Part shown: positions 49,601 through 61,600 of the stretch, piece by piece
How positions within the stretch are numbered: the stretch's first letter is position 1
Layout of the letters: each line of letters starts with the position of its first letter
DNA from: Pomphorhynchus laevis
Lineage: Eukaryota > Acanthocephala > Palaeacanthocephala > Echinorhynchida > Pomphorhynchidae
Reading direction: 5' to 3'
Length of the DNA stretch: 64,000 bases
Assembly: GCA_012934845.2 (NCBI GenBank)
Contig: WNNJ02003704.1
Coordinates: 243,139 to 307,138 of the forward strand
Made by a program: the position numbers and the translations under genes
The notes under the pieces: generated by a model
What the model was told of the DNA's origin: nothing
The model's database searches: none
What the model saw: the letters and a program-made list of their open reading frames with translations, nothing else

Positions 49601-52600
49601 AAAGTAATTACTTTGCCAATTTAACTACAGAAGAACAATTTAAATCTTACCTGTCAAGTTTCCCTTGTATATAATGATTGCGTTAACTTTTGGATTGTCA
49701 AGATTCGTCTTAAACGAACAATAAAAAAGGAATTCAAAAATATACTACATTAAGAATGATTTAAAATTGGAATAAGCAATATTCTGCTTTACATTAAAAG
49801 ATGAGAAATTAAAGACATCATAAACGGGCATTTTTGATTATATAATTCAATGTCTTTAAATTACAATCATTCTAATATAACAAATAAATATAAAGAAATG
49901 GCAATTACTTTCAAAAGTTCCTGGCTTTAAGAGTAACATCCAGGAATTTTTAAAAGCTTTGAACCGATTAGATCAAAAATCAAAAATTATAATTCATTTG
50001 AAAGATGGCATCAAATCTAAACTAAAATAATAAATTCCGATTATATATAATGAACAGAGAAAAAAATAATTTCCCTTTATTTGAAAAAAAAATTAATCAA
50101 TATTTCGGTAGCTCCTGCTATTATCATCAGAATAACAATAAAATGTTCACAACATTTTGTTTTTTAACATTTATGCAAAAGTACAAGCATTGATATGACC
50201 CTCACTTCTACTTAAAAAGAAAATAAAAAGAAATTTTTCTTTCTCCTTTGTTCAAATAAAACTATATAATCGAAATGAGAGAAGATTGTGGGTTTAGTAT
50301 TTATTATCAATAAATTCCGATATATCAAAAATTAGTTCTGTTTATCAAAAATTACTCTTAAAATATAAAGGGCGCAATAGTCAAATTTTGTAATTCAAAT
50401 CGATTATTAAATGCAGTAACTAGCTTATCGACTAAGTAGTTTGAAGCTCATAGTAGCGAGATCATGACGAGTATGTAAAATTGGGTGCAACGACAATCCA
50501 ACATTTAAGAATCAATCTTTAATAATAAAAAAATTAATTTAAAATTAGTGGAATTTAAAAAATTTTAAAATTTTACAAAATTTACAATATTTTATTTTAA
50601 AATATTAAGTAAATTTTAAAATATTTACTTAATATTTTATTATACATACGGCAGTAGTGGATAAAACAATACAAATACATCACTCTAAAATCTGGCATAT
50701 TGTGAGTCAAGTTGAATGAAATTAGAATAAAGGAAGGAATGATATTATAGATAGTTATTGCTGCGAAGTCACGTTGTGTGATCTAGCAAAATTGATAAAA
50801 TAAATGAAGAACTACATCAAATGATCAGGAGCACCGAATATATAATTTCCTGATCACAACAGTTTTAAATATTAATACAGAACGCTTTGAATGCATCTCG
50901 GAAGATGCAATCTCAAAAATTCATTACATTGAAGGTTTTATGTACTGAAGAATTTCTAGATGTACTGAATGGTTAGCCTAGTGGGTAAGGCGTATACTCA
51001 CCTATCGAAAGAACCTAGATTCGAATATGAAAAAGCAAATAGTGTTCAAAAGGAAACTATAAAGGTCATATACCGGGTGTATCATTGCACGGCAGTATCG
51101 GTGGAAGCAATACCAATATGTCAGCCTAAAATCTGGCATGTTGTGAGTCAAGGTGTATGGAGTTGGAAGTAATGAAAAAATGATACCGTAGCTGGTTTCT
51201 GCTGCGAAATCACCATCTGTGATCTAGCAAAATTGGCAAAATGAATGAAATAATCCATTAAAGGATCACAATCACCGATTTGATGATCTCCTGATCACAT
51301 TAGCGTATAATTAAATAAATTAATTATATTTAATCTTATATCTTAATATAATCTTATAATTAATCTTATATCTTAATATCTTATATTATCATTAGAAATA
51401 TATTAAGTAGATATATTAATAGTAGGTGATATCCTACTATTAAGGATTTGCATTTTTGATTATATAATTCTATGTCTTTAAATTACAATCATTCTAATAT
51501 AACAAATAAATATAAAGAAATGGCAATTACTTTCAAAAGTTCCTGGCTTTAAGAGTAACATCCAGGAATTTTTAAAAGCTTTGAACCGATTAGATCAAAA
51601 ATCAAAAATTATAATTCATTTGAAAGATGGCATCAAATCTAAACTAAAATAATAAATAATAGATATCCTTGCAAATCCTTTTGCAAGGATTTGCGCTATC
51701 AAACGGACGAGAAGTTTATGATAATGGATGATGCAGTTTCGTCTCTTGCATTTAGTCGCGATTCTGAAATGCTGGCTAGTGGAAATCAACAAGGTCAAAT
51801 TAAGGTTAAAGGTGTTATTTATAATTTAGTAAAATGTTTTTTTTGCTAAATAGTTTTAATATTTATTTTGGTTTCTTATCAAATTTTACAATTACTAATG
51901 CATTAAATTTATTAAGCGTCAACATATATATTTCTATATCTGTTAGCAAAAATGCTATTTATAATTATAATTTTGATATAATTTTAATTTTTAAATATAA
52001 TTTTTAATTTATATTTAAGAAAATTTGATTGATTTGTCGATGTTGCTGTTAAAATCGGTTTTAAAAATATAATACATTAAATAATGAAATTTTATTTCAG
52101 AGGAAATACATCATTAGCATGTATTTGGCCCCGCTGCTATGTTGGGTAATGAATATAAGCGAACCAATTTATCCAGGTAGCCTCATTCTTTATAAAGCCA
52201 ATATTGATGATAAAGTATATCTTGATATGAGCATTAAATTAACATCAATTGATGTTAATAGAAAATAGTTAAATGTATAAATCAATCAAATCAGCTAAGT
52301 GAGTCTAAGTATATTTTGCATTCAGCTAACTGAGTCTTCGTATTTTTTGCACATTTTTAAAAATAAATGTAAACTCTTAAGCCGAAAATTTTTTATGGAT
52401 GGATAAAACATAATATACTTTGTATTAGAATAACATACACAAGATAATCAAATTTAATCATAGGAAATACATCATTAGTATGTATTTGGCCCCGCTGCTA
52501 TGTTGGGTAGAGGAGTAAGGGGCCGAAACCTTATAGCATAGCAGTTCCTCCTGATGACCTCTAATTCTTATTCTGATACAACGTCTGTTATTTATTAGTC

Positions 52601-55600
52601 AATTCATAAAAATGACGTTTATTTTAAATTTCATTTTTTTAACTTGATTTAAATTATAGAAAATCTAAAAACAATTATTAATTTTATTATTTAATTATTA
52701 AATTTTGATTTAGCATTATTATGCTTTGTTTAGTTTATAATTATATTAAATACTTAGACTCACTTAGTTGGGTAATGAATATAAGCGAACCAATTTATCC
52801 AGGTAGCCTCATTCTTTATAAAGCCAATATTGATGATAAAGTATATCTTGATATGAGCATAAAATTAACATCAATTAAAACTACTATTAATTTATATCGT
52901 AAAGATGACATATTTAAATTTACAATGAACATATTTTTGCATTAACTTTCATGCATACCATATAATATAAAATATAATACATTAAATAATGAAATTTTAA
53001 GAATTGCAACAATTTGTAACGATATTGGTTTTCTTCAAAATCATTTAAATAATTTAATAGATACATATTTTAAACCTGGTTACTATAAAAATACCATCAA
53101 ACAGAAAATAGTAAAATATATAAATCAACACAATATTATTAAAATATTAAATTTACAATATACAAATCAGCAAAATTTATTAACATCGTATGTTATTTAT
53201 ATTACTTTTGTTAGCTGATCCATTGTTTATATATAATTGTAAATGTAACCAAAAGCCGGAGTTCGATTACATGCAGAGCAGACTTCCTTATCACTTTTAA
53301 ACGAGCTGATGGTAACCAGCAGCACATATCAGTAGGGTGAACTACCATAAGTCGTTTCGGCTGCCTTATGATATATTAAAAAGGCATTTCTGATAATTTG
53401 CTAAAGTAGTAGCATGGGCCTAGCCTCTTTAAATATATCACAAGGCAGCCGAAACGACTGACGGTAGTTCACCCTACTGATGAGTGCTGTCGGCTACCAT
53501 CAGTGATAAGGAAGTCTGCTCTACTTGTAATCGAACTCCGGTGTTTGGCAACATCTACAATTATGAAACTGAAGCTTATTAGCTCCCGGAGCACAGTTTA
53601 ACACAATCGTATTTAAAATTATAAAAATATATCTTCCGAAGGATCCTGTGAGTGGTATATTGAATCAAGTAAATTAAAATGAAATGCAAGTATCTTGATA
53701 TATTTAAAAAAGTTACGTATTAAATCATGAATTGATGATAAATAAGGTGTATATCAGAAATAATAAAAGTTTTCTCTAGAATACCTTCAATCTTTATCTG
53801 ATGCATCGTATATTATTTATTAATAATATACGATATTATATAAATATTGACTGATGTTGACTAAAAATTATTGATCGTCATTGATATATTAAATAGCAAA
53901 AATGTAAATGATATTGGGTTTCTTCAAAATTATATAAATAAATTGTACTATATAAATATGATACATTAAATAATGACATTTTAAAAATTTCCATAATATG
54001 TAACGATATTGGATTTGTATATATGGATAAAATTGAATTAATAGAAGTCATTAATTTTATAAGCTTCTATTAAAGTATAATCTTAGTAAAATATATAATT
54101 GATCTTAGTAAAATATATAATTGGTCTTAGTAAAATATATAATTGATCTTAGTAAAATAAATAATTGATCTTAGTAAAATATATAATTGATCTTATTAAA
54201 ATGTATCAATACTCTTAAGAGGAAAGGTTTTATGGATAATAAATAATTTTGTAAGTATGGAAATTCAACGGTTTCCGATCCTTCCTCGTCGCCGCCCCAC
54301 TCGCCTAGAATCAGCTCCCAATCGACGTCCGCCGCGCTCCCTCCTTTATCACATTCAAAAACCTCCTCCGTTCACAGCTTCTCGACATTTTTGTTACATG
54401 TTTTGTTGTGGTCATGTAAACGTGCGCTGGCACGCATTTGCCACGTTAAAATAAACCTTTTTTTGTAATGATATGTAATGATATTGGCTTTCTTAAAAAT
54501 CATTGAAGAAAGATTACAATCAATTACTTCAATCAATTTCACGCTTCCTGTAACTGTCATTTAAGAATTTATTTGGTTTTCTTATAAATCATTCCAATTT
54601 TAAGAATTGGTTTTCTTAAAATCATTTAAATATTTAAATAGATACATATTTTAAACTAGGTTACTATAAAAATAACATTAAGCAGAAAATAGTAAAATAT
54701 ATAAATCAACACAATAATATAAAGAATAAATTTAAACTCTTAAGTGGCAAATTTTTATGGATGGATAATAAATAATATACTTTGTATTAGAATAAGATAC
54801 TATATAATCAAATTTCATCAGAGGAAATACATCATTAGCATGTATTTGGCCCCGCTGCTATTGTTGGGTAGAGGAGTTAGGGGCCGAAACCTGATAGCAT
54901 AGCAGTTCCTCCTGATGACCTCTAATTCTTATTCTGATACAACGTCTGTTATTTATTAGTCAATTCATAAAAATTACTTTTATTTTAAATTTCAATTTTT
55001 TATTTTAACTTGATTTAAATTAATAGAAAATCTAAAAACAATTATTAATTTTATTATTTAATTATTAAATTTTGATTTAGCATTATTATGTTTTGTTTAT
55101 TTTATAATTATATTAAATACGTAGACTCAGTTAGCTGATTTGATTTGTCAATTAAAGATTATTTTTGTTCAATAGTTTTTCATTTTTATGTCGCTAATTT
55201 TATTTTTAGATTTAGCCAAAAGACGCACATCTAATTCTTTAATGTTTTGTGGTAAAATCTTACCGCTAGCAATTTTTGTTTTTGTTTTATCAGTTTTATC
55301 AGTTTAAAATTAGAATTTAAAAAATTACAATTAAATTTAGAATTTTAAAAATTAAAAATTAGTGGAATAAAAAAAATTAAATTCAAAATTATAGAAAATT
55401 TAAAACAATTAAATTTAGAATTTAAATAATTAAACATTAAAAATTTGTGGAATTTAAATAATTTAAAATTGACGGTTACTTTGATAAAGGAAACTTTGAT
55501 ATTTCCGTCGTATTGTAGTTCATTGTCGTCTATAAGAAGTTTATCCCCAGCAATGCTGAATTTAATATATTCATCGTGCGCTGTATCTCTACCTACTTGG

Positions 55601-58600
55601 GAATAAATATCTAAGCTAGGAACAACAACATCGTCATTGATGGCAACGTGAAAGACCTAAAAAAGATAAAATTGATTAACTGAGAATTTATTAAATCTAA
55701 ATATATAATTTCTAGCATCTTTAATGTTGCTATCGTATCCGTGAGACTTCATTGTAAGAGGATAATTAATGCTATATTAATGCTATATTAACTTTATATT
55801 GTTACACTAACGTCTCGTTGTGTTGCTCGCGACTACACAACGAGATAAACCGTACATAATTGAATTAAATGTCAATTAATTAATTGTTAATTAAAAAAAT
55901 ATGTTGAATAATTACTAGTTTGTCTGTTTTTACAAACATGATTTGTATCATCTTACAATAAAAATAAAAAACGTGAATAAAAACTTTAAACTATGAAGGA
56001 AAGAGTACTGTCGGATCTTTACTATCGTATAAGTTTGATTGTTGCAGATACTATAAATTAGCTAATAAATTTATGTATTAAATTTACACAAATTCTTATC
56101 GTTAGATAAATATTAATTTATCATTTACGGTAATATTAATAAAACCAATATTGATGATAAAGAATGTATGGACATTAAATTAACATCAATTGAACATGCT
56201 TTTATATTTATTTTTTATATTATTGTGTTTTTATTAATATTGTGTTGATTTATATATTTGACTATTTTCTGTTTGATGGGATTTTTATAGTGACCTAGTT
56301 TAACATATGCATCTATAAAATTATTTAAATGATTTAATAAATACATATTTATTAAATTAGCTATTTTAGATTTAATTTCAAATTCATGAATTTTTAATTC
56401 CTGAAAAATGTATACTTTTCATAAATTGACTAATAAATAGCAGACGATGTATCAATAAGGATAAGAGGTCATCAAGGAGGAACTGCTATCTAATCAGTTT
56501 TCGGCCCCTATTCCTCGATGCAACGTATAAGCGAGGACAGATACATTCTAATGACGTGTTAGAATACATTTTATTTAAATGATTTTGAAGAAAGCCAATA
56601 TCATTACATATTGTTGCAATTCTTAAAATTTCATTATTTAATGTATTATATTTTATATTAAATGGTATGCATGAATGCTCATGCAAAAATATGTTTCTTG
56701 TAAATTTAAATATGTCATCTTTACGATATAAATTAATAGTAGTTTTAGTTAATGTTAATTTAATGTTCATATCTAGATATACACCTTCTTTATCATTAAT
56801 ATTGGTTTTGTTAAGAATAAGGCTTTCTGGATAAATGTGCTCACTAATTGAATAACAATTATTAGAATTAAATACACATATTTATCGATGATAAAGAATG
56901 CATATACCTAGATATGAACATTAAATTAACATCAATTAAAAATGCTTTTATATATATTTTTAATATTATTGTGTGCTTATTTATATATTTTACTAATTTC
57001 TGTTTGATGGTATTTTTATCGTAACCTAGTTTAAAATATGTATCTATTAAATTTTTATCATCAATATTAGTTATTGATATTGGTTTTATACATACATTTT
57101 CTGTATTAAAACACTTTTCATGCAAAAATTACTTTTAGATATAAAGATAATATTATAATAATTTAATTTAATTCAATCACACAAAATCACAAATAACGTT
57201 CTAAGTTTAATAGTGATAACAATATAAGAGTCCATTTGCGGGTAACCCGTAAATTGTAATTGTCTGTTATCAATAATAAATTTTGATTTTGAAAAAAAAA
57301 TTAATAATATTATATATTTAATTAATGGGAAAAATTAATGCATATTTTAAACTAGGTTACTGTAAAAATACCATCAAACTGAAAATATTTAAATATATAA
57401 ATAAAAACACAATAATATTAAAAATAAATTTAAAATCATGAGCGGAAATTTTTATGAATGGATAATAAATAAGATACTTTGTATTAGAATAAGATACTAT
57501 ATGATCAAATTAAATCAGATGAAATACGGCATTAGCATGTATTTGGCCCCGCTGCTATGTTGGGTCGAGGAATAGAGGGCGAAACCGGATAACATGGCAG
57601 ATCCTTCTAATAACCTCCAATCTTAATTATAAAACATGGTAAATTATCTTTATATCTGCTCATTTATATACTGGGTTATATAAATTATTTAAGATTAAGT
57701 ATTAAAATTATAAAATTTATGATTAAAAATTATAATTTACATAATTAAAATTAAAAATAAAATAAAAAATGTATTTGAAAAAAATTACATTTTTAATTAT
57801 AATTTATATAATTAAAATTATATTAAAATCATAAATTTATTTATTAGAATTAAATTATTAATCCCAGCCATCGAATATAATTACATACTTTTGAATTTAT
57901 AAAATTATCTTCGTTTTTAAATTATTCTTTAATAATTCAATATTTTTTCTCATCAGTTTCTCATGATGACTTCTAATCCTCATTCTTCTACATCGTCTAT
58001 TATTTATTAGTCAATTCATAACAATTAAATTTTATTTTAAATTTCAAATTTAAATTTTAACTTGATATAAATATAAATTATATAAAATCCCATAATTATT
58101 TAATTATTTTAATTTAATTTAGCATCATTTTTTATTTATGTTTTAGACTCATTTGACTGATCTGATTTCAAAATTGTGATATTTTTAAGTTTCTTGTGTC
58201 AACAATAATTCATTAACGATCAGAATAACTTGTATTTTTACAAATCAAAATAAATGTGTAGATTCGCATAATACAAACCTTTTGCATAGATGAAGTAAAG
58301 TAAACTTCGGAGAATTTTAGCCACAAGATATATAATCCATCTTCTTTCAAAGGAAATTCGTAACTGAATGTGTTCAAGGCGTATCGTTCAGTTTGGTATA
58401 CTATTTGATCTTCAGCGTTAACTCTGGCAATTAGCCTATTCCCAATGTCGACAGCTATCCCTTCTAGATTTGTATCTTCGCTGTAATGAACGCCTAGAAT
58501 AAACAACTAAGGTTTTACTAAATGGGTTCAATTGTTTTAAATCATTTAAATCATAAATTTGATATTTAAATTTATAAAAAAACAGTTACATAAATCGCAT

Positions 58601-61600
58601 AATCACAAAATCTTAAATTTTGTTCTGTCGGAGAAAGATTGAATAAACATATTTATTACTTTCTATTTATGACTTTACCTTTTTATCAGAATAACCTATA
58701 AATAGCGTTGCAGGATATAGAAGTCAAAAAATAACCTATAATAAATAACCTATAATAAATAACCTATATATAAATAATAAAAAATTACATTTTTAATTAT
58801 AATTTATATAATTTAAATTATATTAAAATCATAAATTTATTTATTAGAATTAAATTATTAATCTAGCCAATAATAACCTATATATAAATAACCTATAAAT
58901 AGCGTTGCAGGGTATAGGAGTCAAAAATTTTTAAACTAGCGAATTGACTATTTATGCTTGCTAATAACAAAATGATTTTGTCCGAAATTAGAACTTTGAC
59001 TAATTAAAAAAGAACTCTTATAGGAGTCCTTTCATACACTTCTATTAAGTGTATGATGTTATTTAGCTCCAAACGTATTACCGCGAGTTATGTTTTTTTT
59101 TATTTATGTCGTGCAATACGTTTTTCCAATCCATGCCCCCTGATTTATTTATGAGCAATTACAACTATCACACTAGGAATTTAATATACTGAAGAACATT
59201 CACTAAATTCAGGTTTTAGCTTAAAAATGTCATGTAATTTGGTCAATTATTTATTATAAATTTTATTATGTAATTTTTTAAATTTTATTATTTTTCTTAT
59301 TTCAATTTTTAGTTTATTTCTTAATAATACCTTTTTACGTCTATTAGTTATAATAAATAATTATATAATATTTTATAATTCTTTTTTTTCAAAATTTATT
59401 GTTGATATCAGAAAGTTACAATTTACGGGTTACCCGCAAGTGGGCCCTTATATCCTTATAATTGTTAGACTTAGAACGTTAAATTGTGTGATCATTTATT
59501 GTTCCATGTCTGTTTTCCGACATGCACAAGGTTTCATCCTTATTTACATTGAAATAGCCTTTGGTATAAATGTTGAGATCCTTGTTCGTAGGGTCTGTAT
59601 ACAATCTATGTATGAATAATGACTGCGAGCGGTTATCTGTCTTGATATCCGCTCTGTACTGCGTTCGTTGTCGGACTCATCCATCCTGTGGTCGATAATG
59701 TAATTGGATAAAAGGATGCATGCTCAACTTTCACTATTCGTTCATTATATTTTGCATTTATGCAGTTTTCGTGGTATTGGAAAGGGTCTGAGCGTGTATG
59801 AGTATTCGATTGTTCATTTGTATATAAGAAATTTTTAAATATTTTTGTTTGTTTAGGAAGTCTTCATCAAAATATTTAAAAGTACAAAAACATTTAAGAA
59901 AAGTAAATCAGTATTAGTTTCTATACTAATGCTCCATTGTAAAGAAGGATCTTTAGAATTAAATTCACTTAACTTTAATTATTTTAAAACCTTAAGTTTG
60001 ATAAATTTCAATATTAATCATTAATATTATTTCTAAAGACAATAAAGACATTATCTACATAACGGTAACAATCCATTACAAAACAAAATTCCTGTAGAAA
60101 GTTATATGTCCAATACCTCATATGGCTTGCAGCATATGCTGCAAGGGAATTTCTCATGGCTAGTCAAACAATATGATTATACATATCAGATTCAAATAAA
60201 AAGTTACATCTTTTTGTAACATCTTTTTGTACTGGACTAATCCATTAGTCCATTCTTTTAAAATAGTTGATAATTATCCATTATTGATAAATAATTATAG
60301 GAGCTAAATCAAAGAAGAGAGGAAATTATTTTTGATATTTCGCTAATTGCTGCTACCATCTTAAGAAAATGTACTGACATTTTCTGAAGATGCTAGCAGA
60401 AGTTAGCAAATTATCAAAAATAATTTCCTCTCTTCTTTGATCCAGCTCCAGTAATTAATTAGTCCAGCCTTCTTTATCAAGGGTTCAATCTAAAGGACTG
60501 TAAATCAAGAGTTAACTAATCTAAAGGATTGTAAATAAAGAGTTAAGATTTGCAGTGGAGATTTTAATGTCTTTAGCATGTCGATTTCTAATTAAGTTAA
60601 AGAAGTGAAAGACATATTCGATAAGCAAAAAATGATTATTCGAAAAGTAAAATTAATAACGAAATATTTTTTGCACTTTTAGCAATGAAATATTTGTAAA
60701 TAAAAAGATAAAGAAGACTGGACTAATTTGTTAATTATTTGTACACAAATATGTAGGGGACGTAAGTAAAAATATTTCGATAGCTCTTGCTATCATCTTC
60801 TTTAATCATTTTAAAATACAAAAGTATCAAGTTTACAAAATACTCAAAATTTTGAACAAAGGAAAAACATCACGAGATGCAAAATGTAAAAAGGCATGAG
60901 TTTTTTTATATTTTGGTAATATTTTAAATGTTTTCTTTGATGTTTTTCCTTTATTACTAAGAATAGCTAACTTAAAAATAAGTCAGCTATAATTGGGCTA
61001 CTATAACCTTCCATTGAAATATCTTTTATTTGTCTAAATATAGATATCGCTACCTTTAAATAATTTTGATTTATTAAAGTATTAAAGTATTCTATTAATT
61101 CAATGAAGGATCTATTAATTCAAAGATTTATACAAAGCGTACTAAAATCGTATTTATATTCTGAAAATTTATTCCTTTTGTCTGTTCTAAAAATTCTTTT
61201 GTGGAATTAATACTGAAATAGTGTTTTATACCAGTATTAATTTCGATTACCTTGCAATATTTTTTGAAGTGTGCTTTAATTACTTTAAGTATTTTATTCA
61301 TATAGACAGAAAGAGATTTAAATGTGAATATTAATATTAATATTAATATTAATATTAATTAATTAATATTAAAAAACTTAAAAAAATATAAAATAAAATA
61401 GGGCAATTATATTTGATGATATACCTGGAAATTCTTTAGCATTTGAACCATTTGTAAGTTAAAGAGAGTGCAATAGCAAACTAATTAGACAGTAAATTGA
61501 ATTACTGAATAATTGATACATAGTTCGTAACATTTTTTACTCTTTAAAATATATTAATATTTATTTTTAAAACATCCATTTATTTTTTAAATATCCATTT

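Noticed and set aside
50967-51045. A functional tRNA gene
   Set aside because: The A and B boxes fit, but the arms do not fold into a full cloverleaf, and a SINE body follows.
52488-52544. HDV-like double-pseudoknot ribozyme
   Set aside because: The first two helices have the right order, but no P3 helix can form in the C-free segment between them.
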